Assembly (NCBI GenBank): GCA_003022005.1
Contig: PXRQ01000057.1
Span: 1 to 21,998, forward strand
Length of the DNA stretch: 21,998 bases
Direction of reading: 5' to 3'
Source: Halobacteriales archaeon QS_5_70_15
Lineage (GTDB): Archaea > Halobacteriota > Halobacteria > Halobacteriales > Haloarculaceae
Positions within the stretch are counted from its first letter, which is position 1, and every line of letters begins with the position of its first letter. Below are positions 7,928 through 15,598 of this stretch, piece by piece. The translations under genes were made by a program, and so were the position numbers. The notes beneath the pieces are model-generated. The model was not told the DNA's origin. It did not search any database and saw only the letters and a list, made by a program, of their open reading frames with translations.

Positions 7928-9058
7928 TCAAGCGAGGGCGGCGTTGAGCAGGACGCCGACGGCCGTCCCGATGACGACGACGGTTCCCGCGTAGACCAGC
8001 AGCAGCCGTCGCTCGAACAGCCGGTTCAGGAGCACGAGGTTCGGGATGCTCACGCCGGCCCCCCCGACGACGAACGCCAGGACGGTGCCGATGGCGACCC
8101 CCTGTTCGCTGAGCGAGGCCGCGATGGGCAGCATCCCGCTCATGCTGACGTAGACGGGAGCGCCCGCCAGCGCCGCGAGCGGGACGGCGACCGGGTTCTC
8201 CGGGCCGAGCACCCCCCGGACCACCTCGACGGGGACGGCACCGTGGATGAGTGCGCCCACGGTCATCCCGAGGAGGAGGTACGGGAACGTGTCCACGAGG
8301 AACGACCAGGCCTCGCGAGCGGCCGCCCCCACGCGCTCGCGATGGGTCCGCTCGACGGCGTCGTCGCCGCTCGCACAGCCGGTGTCGCCGGTGGCGGCCC
8401 CGCACGTCGACCGGCAGGTGGTTCCACCGTCGGTCCGGGGGTCGCAGCCGGCGGCTTCCCCGGTCGTTCCACGGTCGCCCTCGCAGGCCCCCCCATCGGT
8501 CTCGACGGACCCGACCGCTCCGACGGTCCCCTCCGTTCCGACGCTCGGTCCGGCATCGAACACGGACAGGTCCTTCACGTCGTCGTCGAGCCCGAGTCGA
8601 CCGACGACGATCCCGCCGACCACGGCCGCGACGAACGTCGCGAGGACGTAGAGTGCGGTCACCTCGACCCCGAACAGGCCGAGGAGGAGCACGACGGCGA
8701 TCTCGTTGACCAGCGGCGAGGCGAGCAGGAACGAGAACGCCAGCCCTAGCGGCGCCCCGGCCTGGAGGAGCCCGGCCAGCGCCGGCACCGTCGAGCACGA
8801 ACAGAACGGGGTGACGGCGCCGAACGCGGCGGCCGCGACGTTGCCGACCCCTTCATCGTACCCGCGGAGTCGCCGCTCGACCGCCTCGGGGGGCAGGTAC
8901 TCCCCCGCGAGACCGACGAGGAACGATCCGCCGACGAACAGCGGCACGAGGACGACCGCGAGGTGGACGAAGAACGCCCACGAGTCGAAGAGGGCACGCT
9001 CGAGACCCGGGGAGAACATCCCCGGGAGGAGCACGGGGAGCGGGGAGAGCACGCTCAT
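7928..9058 (-). CDS. ArsP/DUF318-family permease with Cys-rich cytosolic loop
   Basis: A 376-residue inner-membrane permease with about four hydrophobic segments in each half. The first half carries TPFCSCSTVP (Cys86 and Cys88), the family's hallmark. The second half carries SMSGMLPIAASL, the repeat-equivalent position. ArsP members export trivalent organoarsenicals, but other DUF318 permeases have unknown substrates. Between the halves, residues 160-240 form a hydrophilic linker with five Cys (192, 205, 215, 219, 228) in a Gly/Thr/Asp-rich context, which is unusual and could bind metal or metalloid. The ATG at 9058 is fixed by an ATGA overlap with the stop of the upstream ArsR-type gene, implying co-transcription and translational coupling. 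Regulation of metalloid efflux by that repressor is the natural reading. Confidence 0.85.
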   Translation of the reverse strand: MSVLSPLPVLLPGMFSPGLERALFDSWAFFVHLAVVLVPLFVGGSFLVGLAGEYLPPEAVERRLRGYDEGVGNVAAAAFGAVTPFCSCSTVPALAGLLQAGAPLGLAFSFLLASPLVNEIAVVLLLGLFGVEVTALYVLATFVAAVVGGIVVGRLGLDDDVKDLSVFDAGPSVGTEGTVGAVGSVETDGGACEGDRGTTGEAAGCDPRTDGGTTCRSTCGAATGDTGCASGDDAVERTHRERVGAAAREAWSFLVDTFPYLLLGMTVGALIHGAVPVEVVRGVLGPENPVAVPLAALAGAPVYVSMSGMLPIAASLSEQGVAIGTVLAFVVGGAGVSIPNLVLLNRLFERRLLLVYAGTVVVIGTAVGVLLNAALA

Positions 9059-9432
9059 CCCTCGCGGTCCCCCGCCCTCGTCTCGTCGAGGAACCGGAGG
9101 AGGCGCCGCGGGCGCGGCGTCGCGGTGTAGTACCGCCACCGCCCCTCCTTCCGTCGATCGACGAGCCCGGCGGCGAACAGCCGCGAGAGCGCCTGACTGA
9201 TCGCCCCCTGGCTCACACCCAGGGACGGTTCCCGTTCGCAGACGCAGACGCCGCCCTCGGCCCCGGCGACGACCCGGAGCGCCTCGTACCGCGTGTCGTT
9301 CCCGAGCGTCGAGAGCATCCGGACGTCGGTGGCCACCTCCTCCTCCGTCAGGGAGTGAACGAGCGGCGGTCCCGCGGCGGCCCTCCGGCCACCGGTGCCG
9401 TCCGGTCGCTCGGTCGCGTTCTGCCGAGTCAT
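9055..9432 (-). CDS. ArsR-family metalloregulatory repressor
   Basis: A 125-residue winged helix-turn-helix protein. The core (residues 33-101) has the ArsR layout. The family's C63-V-C65 metal-binding pair follows the first helices, then the recognition helix region LGVSQGAISQALSRLFAAGLV, then the wing RRKEGRWRYY. CVC at this position is typical of As(III)/Sb(III) sensors, and derepression on metalloid binding is expected. The start at 9432 (MTRQNATERP) is chosen over 9456 because the additional upstream codons lie in an AT-rich operator repeat, and a TATA-like box sits about 30 bases before 9432. The stop overlaps the start of the ArsP-like permease, so this is a two-gene operon. Confidence 0.88.
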   Translation of the reverse strand: MTRQNATERPDGTGGRRAAAGPPLVHSLTEEEVATDVRMLSTLGNDTRYEALRVVAGAEGGVCVCEREPSLGVSQGAISQALSRLFAAGLVDRRKEGRWRYYTATPRPRRLLRFLDETRAGDREG

Positions 9433-9442
9433 TTTAGCTATT

Positions 9443-9470
9443 GCTAATATTAGCATCTACTAATATAAGC
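9443..9470 (-). promoter_or_regulatory. Promoter and operator-like repeat of the arsR-arsP operon
   Basis: Read on the plus strand, GCTAATATTAGC (9443-9454) is a perfect 12-base palindrome. A near copy, ACTAATATAAGC, lies 16 bases further on at 9459-9470. On the minus strand the second copy contains TTATATTA, placed where the TATA box of a leaderless arsR transcript should be. A repressor bound to either copy would block TBP/TFB or the start region, so autoregulation by the ArsR-type protein is likely. The AT-rich stretch stands out sharply from the GC-rich surroundings. Confidence 0.65.
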
Positions 9471-9661
9471 GTTCCGCCTCCGATACTCGGGGGTCGGGAG
9501 AACACGGCCGCTCGCGGCGGGCGGTACGGGCCGCGACCGGATCGGCCGGTTCGTGGTGACCGTCCCCGCCCTGTCTCACCCACGGCGGTCCCGGGGGATC
9601 ACCCGCAGCGACTCCGAGGGGAAGGCCCGCGAAGCGAGAGGCCGGCAGCGGCCGAGCCCGA

Positions 9662-10612
9662 CTACGTCCCGGACGTGGCGGTCGCGTCCGGTTCGAGCGC
9701 TCCCCCTACGGCCTCCAGGAAGTCCTCGGGGAACTCCGCGTGGGGTAGCAGGTCGGCCCCCTCGACGACGAGGAGTCGGGCGCTGGCGTCCTCGGCGAGT
9801 TCGCGGCCGCGCTCCAGCGGCGGGAGGCCGGCCTCCCCGCCCCAGACGATCGTGACGGGTTCGTCGAGGGCGGCGATCACCGCGCCCAGGTCGAAGTCGA
9901 GGTCGAGGAAGCCGCTCACGAAGGAGGCGGGAGCGTAGCGGGCGCCCGGCTGGTGGGTCGTCCGCCAGTCGTACTCGACCCACTCGTCGGTGACGTGTGC
10001 CTCGTCGGCGAACCCGTGGTCGGTGAGGAAGTACCGGGTCGACGCCTTCGAGGTGAGGAGGTTGTAGAGCCCCTCGCCGACGACCGGCGAGCGCAGCAGC
10101 GACCGGACCCACGTCCGCCGCCCGGGTATCGTCGACGCGGTGGGACAGACGAGCACGAGCGAGCGGAACTCGATCGACTCGGCCGCGCGGGCGACGTACG
10201 CCCCCGACAGCGAGGAGGCGACCACGGCGGCGTCCTCGGTCAGGTCGCGGGCGAAGTCGCCGACGAACGTGACGTACAGCGACCCGGAGTAGAGCAGCGG
10301 CGGCCGGTCGGAGTGGCCGAACCCGGGGAAGTCGGGCGCGAGGACGTGGTACTCCTCGGCGAGGCTGTCGATCACGTGATGGAACTCGTGGCTCGACCCG
10401 GCGGCGTTCATCCCGTGGAGCAACAGGAGGTCCGGGTCGTCGGGGTCGCCGGCCTCCGTGTAGGCGACGTCGAACCCGCGCCAGCGGTAGGTCCGGAGCT
10501 CCCGGCCGAGCGGCGGGTCCAGCTCCCCGGACGCCAGGCGGAGCCTGCGGTTGGCCAGCGCGGTCGCCCCGAGACCGACACCCACGCCCGCAAGGGCGGT
10601 CCTGAGTCGCAT
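9662..10612 (-). CDS. Alpha/beta hydrolase, probably membrane-anchored
   Basis: A 316-residue alpha/beta-hydrolase-fold protein of unknown substrate. The N-terminal residues 3-21 are hydrophobic and Gly/Ala-rich, followed by Arg residues, suggesting a membrane anchor. Then come the oxyanion-hole HG motif (66-67), the strand-turn [11 protein letters not shown] (94-104) and the nucleophile elbow ASSLSGAY with Ser134 (a Ser-containing variant of GxSxG). The catalytic His is probably His291 in LLPHAEFP. The acid is likely in the WGGEAGLPP segment near residue 260. Such proteins range from esterases to epoxide hydrolases and nothing nearby narrows this. The ATG at 10612 has a good TATA box 28 bases upstream, so it is a single-gene transcript. 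Confidence 0.85.
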   Translation of the reverse strand: MRLRTALAGVGVGLGATALANRRLRLASGELDPPLGRELRTYRWRGFDVAYTEAGDPDDPDLLLLHGMNAAGSSHEFHHVIDSLAEEYHVLAPDFPGFGHSDRPPLLYSGSLYVTFVGDFARDLTEDAAVVASSLSGAYVARAAESIEFRSLVLVCPTASTIPGRRTWVRSLLRSPVVGEGLYNLLTSKASTRYFLTDHGFADEAHVTDEWVEYDWRTTHQPGARYAPASFVSGFLDLDFDLGAVIAALDEPVTIVWGGEAGLPPLERGRELAEDASARLLVVEGADLLPHAEFPEDFLEAVGGALEPDATATSGT

Positions 10613-10636
10613 GTCCCAACGTATGTCCCGGAGTCG

Positions 10637-10643
10637 CTTATAG
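10637..10643 (-). promoter_or_regulatory. TATA box of the alpha/beta hydrolase gene
   Basis: On the minus strand, CTATAAG is centred 28 bases before the ATG at 10612. It is among the clearest TATA matches in the window. Confidence 0.6.
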
Positions 10644-10741
10644 ATGTGCGGGGAGCGTCGGGGCTCCGGCCACGCGTCCCCTCGTCGGGCCGCGGCGGTC
10701 CTCCGCGGGTCCGGGACGGCGACCCGTCCGCGACCGCCGGG

Positions 10742-11842
10742 CTACGACGCGTCCCCGTCCGTCCGCCCGCGCTCCTCGACGCACTCTCGGAGGGGTCCGA
10801 GCACCTCGTCGGCGACGGTGTAGGGATCGGTCTCGCGGTCCATCACGGCGTCGACGTACGCGTCGAGCCCCCCGCGCGCGTCGATCTCCCGGCTCACGAG
10901 CCGGGAGGTGTCCTCGCGGAGCAGCGTCCGTATCTCCTCGGCGTAGCGCGTCCTGGTCTTCCCCTCGAGGCGGCCCGTCCGCTCGAGCCAGTCGCGGTGG
11001 TCCGCCAGCGTGTCGAGGAACTCGGCCAGGCCCTTGCCGGACTTGGCGACCGTCTCGAGGACCGGCGGCTCCCAGGTGTCCGCCTCGCCGTCGCTCCCCT
11101 CGTCCCCCCCGGTCCCGTCGTCGCCCCCGTAACTCGCCTCCGCGCCGTGGTGGCCGGCGAAGGAGGGCGAGTCGTTCCGCATCCGGACCATCTCCCGGAG
11201 CTCCATCACCGTCCGGTCGGCGCCGTCCATGTCCGCCTTGTTGACGACGAGGACGTCCGCGATCTCGAGGATGCCGGCCTTGAGCATCTGGACGTCGTCG
11301 CCGGAGGAGGGCGGGACGAGGACGGCGACCGTGTCCGCGGTGGAGACGATGTCGACCTCGTTCTGGCCGGCGCCGACCGTCTCGATGATGATCACGTCCT
11401 TCCCGAACGCGTCGAACGCCTTCACCGCGTCCGTCGTCGCCGTCGAGAGCCCCCCGAGGGTGCCCCGCGCGGACATCGACCGGAAGAACACGTCCATGTC
11501 GCCGACGTTGGAGGCCATCCGGATGCGGTCGCCCAGGACCGCGCCGCCGGTGAACGGCGAGGACGGGTCGATGGCGATCACGCCGACCGTGAGCCCGCGC
11601 TCGCGGTACTCGGCGGCCATCTTGTCGACGAGCGTCGACTTCCCGGAGCCCGGCGAGCCCGTGATGCCGACGACGTCGGCGTCGCCGGTGTGGGTGTGGA
11701 GCCGCGAGACGAGGTCCCGGTAGCCGGGCGAGCGGTTCTCGATCTTCGAGATGACGCGCGCGAGCGCCCGGTGCTTCCCGTCGAGCAGCTCCGCGATGAG
11801 CTCCGGTTCGGCGGTCTCCCCTTCCGCTTCACCCCCGCTCAT
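10742..11842 (-). CDS. meaB: Methylmalonyl-CoA mutase-associated GTPase MeaB (ArgK family)
   Basis: MeaB is a G3E P-loop GTPase that gates cobalamin delivery to, and protects, methylmalonyl-CoA mutase. The 366-residue protein has Walker A GSPGSGKS (residues 62-69), the conserved IDPSSPFTGGAVLGDRIRM block, the switch segment ETVGAGQNEVD and the base-recognition NKAD. A Gly/Asp/Glu-rich insertion (about residues 255-275, containing YGGDDGTGGDEGSDGEAD) enlarges a surface loop, probably a halophilic adaptation. The start at 11842 is fixed by an ATGA overlap with the stop of the mutase small-subunit gene. The longer open frame upstream is only a shadow of that gene. The neighbour makes the MeaB assignment, rather than an arginine/ornithine-transport ATPase, essentially certain. 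Confidence 0.93.
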   Translation of the reverse strand: MSGGEAEGETAEPELIAELLDGKHRALARVISKIENRSPGYRDLVSRLHTHTGDADVVGITGSPGSGKSTLVDKMAAEYRERGLTVGVIAIDPSSPFTGGAVLGDRIRMASNVGDMDVFFRSMSARGTLGGLSTATTDAVKAFDAFGKDVIIIETVGAGQNEVDIVSTADTVAVLVPPSSGDDVQMLKAGILEIADVLVVNKADMDGADRTVMELREMVRMRNDSPSFAGHHGAEASYGGDDGTGGDEGSDGEADTWEPPVLETVAKSGKGLAEFLDTLADHRDWLERTGRLEGKTRTRYAEEIRTLLREDTSRLVSREIDARGGLDAYVDAVMDRETDPYTVADEVLGPLRECVEERGRTDGDAS

Positions 11843-12255
11843 CGCTCGGGGGCGTTCTCGCGGACGTACTCGATGGTCTCCTCCATCGATGCCCCGGGAC
11901 CGAATATCTCCGCGACGCCCGCCTCCTTGAGCTTCTCGCGGTCGTCCTCGGGGACGATGCCGCCGACGATGACGAGCGTGTCCTCGAGGGCGTCGTACTC
12001 GCGGAGCCCGTCGAGGATCTTCGGGACGAGCGTGTTGTGCGCGCCCGAGAGGATGGAGATGCCGAGGACGTCGACGTCCTCCTGGACGGCGGCCTGGACG
12101 ACCTCGTCCGGCGCCTTGTGCAGGCCCGAGTAGATGACCTCGAACCCGGCGTCGCGGAACGCCCGCGCGATGACGTGTGCGCCCCGGTCGTGCCCGTCGA
12201 GGCCGACCTTCGCCACGAGACACCGAACCGTCCGCTGCTCCTGATCCGTGCTCAT
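11839..12255 (-). CDS. Methylmalonyl-CoA mutase cobalamin-binding small subunit
   Basis: A 138-residue stand-alone B12-binding domain. The cobalamin lower-ligand motif DxHxxG is present as D20-G-H22-D-R-G25, followed by the SILSGAHNTL strand and the GGIVPEDD loop that hold the nucleotide tail. In archaea, methylmalonyl-CoA mutase is split. This piece pairs with a large catalytic subunit that is not in the window, to interconvert methylmalonyl-CoA and succinyl-CoA in propionate and odd-chain or branched-chain degradation. It is the first gene of a two-gene operon with meaB (four-base overlap). The upstream 235 bases up to the phosphodiesterase gene show no gene. Confidence 0.95.
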   Translation of the reverse strand: MSTDQEQRTVRCLVAKVGLDGHDRGAHVIARAFRDAGFEVIYSGLHKAPDEVVQAAVQEDVDVLGISILSGAHNTLVPKILDGLREYDALEDTLVIVGGIVPEDDREKLKEAGVAEIFGPGASMEETIEYVRENAPER

Positions 12256-12490
12256 ACCCCTCTCTCGGTGGGCTCGGTGTTTGACTCTAACGGAGGACCC
12301 GGGTCTCTCAGGCGTGTTTGGACAGGTTCAAGCGCGGTTGAACTCGTCGGTTTGCGTCGACCGCGCCGTTCCCGTCACCGCCGCGGGCCGCCCCGCCGGG
12401 CCGGCCCCGGAACGCCCCCGGGACCGCCCGGCGGTCTGATCGGGACCGCCCGCGGTCGGTGTCGAGCCGGCGTCGGGGGGCGGCGGTCGC

Positions 12491-13162
12491 TCAGTGTCCG
12501 TCGGCCAGGCGGTCGGCCGTCCGTCCGGGCAGCCCGGCGTCGCGTACCGCCGCCCGTACCCGTTCGACGTCGTACTCGATCCGGTGCAGGTCGGCGGTCA
12601 TCGGATCGGCGTCCGTATCGACGACGGCGAAGGCGGCCCGGGGATCCCCGTCGCGGGGCTGGCCGACGCTCCCCGGGTTCAGTACCAGCCGGCCGTCGAC
12701 CGTCGCCTCGCCCTGGACGTGCGTGTGGCCCATGACGCAGGCGTCGTAGTCGTCGAGGTACGACCGGATCTCGGGGAACTGGTGGGGGCGGACGTACCGG
12801 TCGACGTGCTCGGGGTGGTCGTGGACCATCAGGATCCGGCCGTCGACGAGCTCCACCTTTCGGGGGAGCCCGAGTACCCACTCGCGCCGCTCGGGGTCGA
12901 GCCGCTCGTTCGCGAGTTCGAGGCCCGCGTGGGCCATGTGGTTGGCCCGGTATCGCTCGGGCGTGTCGACGTTCCGGTCGTGGTTCCCGCGGACAGTCGC
13001 CGCGCAGGTCTCGCGCACCCGGTCGACGCACTCGGCCGGCCAGGGGTTGTAGCCGACGACGTCGCCGGCACAGACCAGCCGCTCGACGGGAGGCATCGCC
13101 TCTAACACCCGCTCGAGCGCCACGAGGTTCGCGTGTACGTCCGAGATGACGCCCAGTCGCAT
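12491..13162 (-). CDS. YfcE/MJ0936-type metallophosphoesterase
   Basis: A 223-residue calcineurin-like phosphodiesterase of the compact YfcE/MJ0936 class. All metal-site motifs are present: D8-x-H10, GD34, GN60-H61-D, H114-x-H116 and GH146-T-H148. The protein is the usual length for the class and cytoplasmic. Relatives cleave phosphodiester substrates such as cyclic nucleotides or model esters, but the physiological substrate here is unknown. The ATG at 13162 is chosen because the family begins at MRLGVISDVHAN. The longer open frame upstream translates non-coding repeat sequence. No operon partner is visible. Confidence 0.9.
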   Translation of the reverse strand: MRLGVISDVHANLVALERVLEAMPPVERLVCAGDVVGYNPWPAECVDRVRETCAATVRGNHDRNVDTPERYRANHMAHAGLELANERLDPERREWVLGLPRKVELVDGRILMVHDHPEHVDRYVRPHQFPEIRSYLDDYDACVMGHTHVQGEATVDGRLVLNPGSVGQPRDGDPRAAFAVVDTDADPMTADLHRIEYDVERVRAAVRDAGLPGRTADRLADGH

Positions 13163-13257
13163 GGGGAGGCGTTCGGCGTGACGGTTCCTACGTCTTCGGG
13201 TCCCGATAGGACACGTCCAGGTGCTCGAGCGGCCATCGTTCCAGGAGGTAGAACGCT

Positions 13258-13408
13258 TCGAAAGCCCCGGGGCGCTGGCTGTTCGGTCAGCCGACGCGGG
13301 TGGGACTGAAAGCGGCCGACTGCTGCGAACCCGGGCGACGTAAGCACCGCAGGCCGACGGCCGAAGAGCGCAACGAGCCCCGGGAGCGTAGCAGTCGAGG
13401 GCTTTCGA
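13258..13408 (+). repeat. Structured repeat element, copy 1 (possible non-coding RNA)
   Basis: This non-coding region (gene-free 13163-13548) is framed by a perfect ten-base inverted repeat, TCGAAAGCCC (13258-13267) and GGGCTTTCGA (13399-13408). Inside it is the 22-base sequence at 13297-13318 containing GGGTGGGACTGAAAG. It recurs with one mismatch, inverted, at 18130-18151. A second stem pairs GACTGCTGCG (13318-13327) with CGTAGCAGTC (13387-13396) through one G-T pair. From memory, the GTGGGACTGAAAG and GGGCTTTCGAGG strings occur in many haloarchaeal intergenic regions. This is therefore probably a family of dispersed structured elements or small RNAs, rather than something unique here. The strand is assumed from the core orientation. 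Confidence 0.6.
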
Positions 13409-13548
13409 GGTGGTCTTGACTGATGACACCATCTCTGATGTCCTGTATCAGCAGCGACCGACCATGCCAAACGGTCGAACGGAAACTGCCGATACGTCTT
13501 CTAGCCGGAATCGAAGCCGACATACCCCGTGCGGTCGAACGGACGGGC

Positions 13549-14253
13549 ATGGCAACCGCGACACGTGGCGGCCCGGCCGGTGTCGTCCGGGAGCATCCGC
13601 TGTGGGTGACGGTCGTCCTCTCGGTCGTCGGTTACGCGCTCGTCGGCGGGGCGTTCGCGGGGGTACTACCGATCTTCCCGCCGCTCTCGGACGCCACGGT
13701 CCTCCTGTTCTCCGACGCCATCGCCGTGGTCAACTCCCTCGCGCTCGCGTCGCTGCTCGTCGGCTGGTACTTCATCCGCAACGGCGAGGTCCGGAAACAC
13801 CGCGCGGCCATGATCACCGCGTTCTGCCTGATCAGCCTGTTCCTCGTCCTCTACCTCTGGAAGGTCGGCGGCGGCTTCGAGAAGTCGTTCGTCGTCCCCT
13901 CGGGGGCGTTCCTCGCCGGCTACGCGGGGCTCATCGAACCGCTCTACCTCGCGATGCTCGCGATCCACGTCTTCCTCTCGGTGGTGAGCGTCCCCGTAGT
14001 GCTGTTCGCCGTCGTCCTCGGGCTCACCCACACGCCGGCGGAGCTCCGGAACACCCGGCACGCGCAGGTCGGTCGGGTCGCCGTCGTCGCGTGGTCCGTC
14101 TCGTTGTTTTTGGGTATCGTGACGTACGTCATGCTCAACCACGTCTACGGCTGGGTCCCCCACGGCGAGGGAGCCGCGCTCCCGCTGCTGTTTCTCGCCG
14201 TCCCTCGTCCGGTCGTCGGATCGCTCCGCTCCCGGCTGTCCGGTGGCGACTGA
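13549..14253 (+). CDS. DUF420 family membrane protein
   Basis: A 234-residue integral membrane protein with about six hydrophobic segments, starting MATATRGGPAGVVREHPLW with a short cytoplasmic lead. It matches the DUF420 family. Hallmarks are the conserved loops WYFIRNGEVRKHRAAM and HVFLSVVSVPVVL, the former with the His-Arg motif after the second helix. Some DUF420 relatives in Gram-positive bacteria have been linked to terminal-oxidase assembly (CtaM), but no oxidase gene lies here and the role in haloarchaea is unproven. The start at 13549 is preferred to 13423 because the upstream codons read through the repeat-flanking non-coding sequence. No strong TATA box is seen. Confidence 0.8.
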   Translation: MATATRGGPAGVVREHPLWVTVVLSVVGYALVGGAFAGVLPIFPPLSDATVLLFSDAIAVVNSLALASLLVGWYFIRNGEVRKHRAAMITAFCLISLFLVLYLWKVGGGFEKSFVVPSGAFLAGYAGLIEPLYLAMLAIHVFLSVVSVPVVLFAVVLGLTHTPAELRNTRHAQVGRVAVVAWSVSLFLGIVTYVMLNHVYGWVPHGEGAALPLLFLAVPRPVVGSLRSRLSGGD

Positions 14254-14317
14254 GGCCCGGATGCGGGGACCCACGTGGCCCCGACCCGGACGCCCTCGGC
14301 TTGCCTGTCCGAACCAC

Positions 14318-14357
14318 CCATAAGTAGTCGGACCGGATCGAGATCTGAACGGTCCGA
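14318..14357 (+). promoter_or_regulatory. TATA box and inverted repeat upstream of the zinc-finger gene
   Basis: CCATAAGTAG (14318-14327) resembles a TATA box. Directly after it, TCGGACCG (14328-14335) and CGGTCCGA (14350-14357) form a perfect eight-base inverted repeat with a 14-base spacer. The repeat covers the place where transcription would start from that box. It may be an operator or a 5' leader hairpin. The ATG is 50 bases further on, so this transcript would have a leader, unlike most here. Confidence 0.45.
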
Positions 14358-14407
14358 TATCGCTTCGTCATTTCTGTCGAGAGTATCCGTCGGAGGCGAG
14401 CGAACGC

Positions 14408-14761
14408 ATGGAGTGTCTGTCTTGTGGCTTGCCATCGGGGTACAACCGGGTGCTGGTCGAACAGGGGAACGGGGCGGAGGTCGCCGGCCTCTGTGTCGAG
14501 TGCGAGGCTCGGCGGTTCGAGGGCCGGCTGAGACGGCAGGAGCGGTCAGAAACGGACGGGTGTGCGCTCTGTACCGGCAACGCCCACGTCCGCGTCCCGG
14601 AGTGGGACCCGGAGATGGACGTCCTCTCCGACGGGACGGTCGTGTGGGAGGACTACCGGGTGACCGGGACGACCCCAGGGATCTGCGAGGAGCACTTCGG
14701 AACGCTCACCGAGCGCGGGTCGGAGACCGAAGCGTCCCGCCAAACCCACCGTCGGCCGTAG
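14408..14761 (+). CDS. Small haloarchaeal zinc-finger protein
   Basis: A 117-residue protein with four paired metal ligands: C3/C6, C29/C32, C52/C55 and C93/H96. They probably form two zinc sites, and the protein resembles haloarchaeal zinc-finger proteins annotated only by DUF numbers. The segment between residues 60 and 92 is acidic and aromatic (VPEWDPEMDVL). The C-terminal 15 residues are polar and probably flexible. There is no helix-turn-helix, signal peptide or enzyme motif. It might bind nucleic acid or a protein partner, but nothing in the context proves this. The ATG at 14408 puts the first CxxC at residue 3, a layout common in small haloarchaeal zinc proteins. A putative operator lies upstream. 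Confidence 0.75.
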   Translation: MECLSCGLPSGYNRVLVEQGNGAEVAGLCVECEARRFEGRLRRQERSETDGCALCTGNAHVRVPEWDPEMDVLSDGTVVWEDYRVTGTTPGICEEHFGTLTERGSETEASRQTHRRP

Positions 14762-14842
14762 CGACACGGGGAGCCGTGGCGGCGCGACCCGCCCGGTAGC
14801 CCGGTCGTTGGGCCTCGGGTCGGGACTACCGCCCCCGTCGAA

Positions 14843-15598
14843 TCAGTCCGTCCGCGGGATGGCGGCCGCACCGGCCACGAAGAGGACGACCGCGAGCGCC
14901 GCGAGGACGACCAGATCCACGCCGAGCGACCCGCCCGCCGGCTCGTACGTCACCGCACGGATCCCGCGCGAGAAGTAAGTGAGCGGCGAGGCCCACACCG
15001 GGAGCCACCCGGGGAGCAGCTCGGGCTGGACGAACGTCTCCGAGAGGAACAGCAGGGGAAGGGCGACGCCGTTCGAGGCGGCGATGACGCCGTCCTGGGA
15101 GTCGGCGAGCCGGCCGAGCACCGCGCCGAGCCCACAGAACAGCACGACGCCGAGGAGGACGTACGGGATCACGAGGAGCGTCGGCGCCCCGAGGGGGACG
15201 TCCGCGCCCGTCGCGACGACGACGAGCGCAAAGATCAGGAGCGCCGCGAGCCCGATGACGCCGGCGTTGACGACCGTCTGTGCGAGCAGCCACTCCGCGC
15301 GGCCCAGGGGCGTCGTCGCCAGCTTCTCGAAGCGTGCACTGTCGCGGTGGCGGGCCACCTCGCTGCCGACACGGGACAGCGGCGTGAACAGCACGACCAC
15401 CGCGAGGTAGCCCGGCACGTAGTAGGCCGGCGGGAGGGCGAACAGCCCGCCGCCCGTGCCCCCGGTCCGGACGACCACTCCGAAGATGATCACCAGCAGG
15501 ACGGGGAAGAAGAAGGTGAAGAACACCGCGGTCCGCCGCCGCAGGAACGACCGCGCCGCGGCCGTCGCCTCCGCACGGACCCGGCCGGCGCGGCTCAC
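14843..15598 (-). CDS. ABC-2 type transporter permease
   Basis: A 251-residue permease with six hydrophobic segments: residues about 22-43, 60-75, 105-130, 140-160, 172-190 and 225-246. This is the ABC2_membrane layout. The FEKLATTPLGRAEWLLAQ stretch after helix 2 is typical of these exporters. With the ATPase encoded just upstream it forms an ABC-2 export system; the substrate is unknown (drug, lipid or polymer). The start is GTG at 15598, whose bases overlap the ATPase stop as GTGA. This gives the exact operon junction and excludes the out-of-frame ATG at 15608. Confidence 0.9.
   Translation of the reverse strand: MSRAGRVRAEATAAARSFLRRRTAVFFTFFFPVLLVIIFGVVVRTGGTGGGLFALPPAYYVPGYLAVVVLFTPLSRVGSEVARHRDSARFEKLATTPLGRAEWLLAQTVVNAGVIGLAALLIFALVVVATGADVPLGAPTLLVIPYVLLGVVLFCGLGAVLGRLADSQDGVIAASNGVALPLLFLSETFVQPELLPGWLPVWASPLTYFSRGIRAVTYEPAGGSLGVDLVVLAALAVVLFVAGAAAIPRTD

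Noticed and set aside
9953..12133. Very long plus-strand open frame (726 codons)
   Set aside because: It is antisense to the alpha/beta hydrolase, meaB and mutase subunit genes, which have clear motifs. Its product has no domain, and long antisense frames are expected in GC-rich DNA.
12256..12490. Possible gene in the gap between the mutase subunit and phosphodiesterase
   Set aside because: The frames there give only Arg/Pro/Gly-rich peptides without a start context, so no feature is supported.
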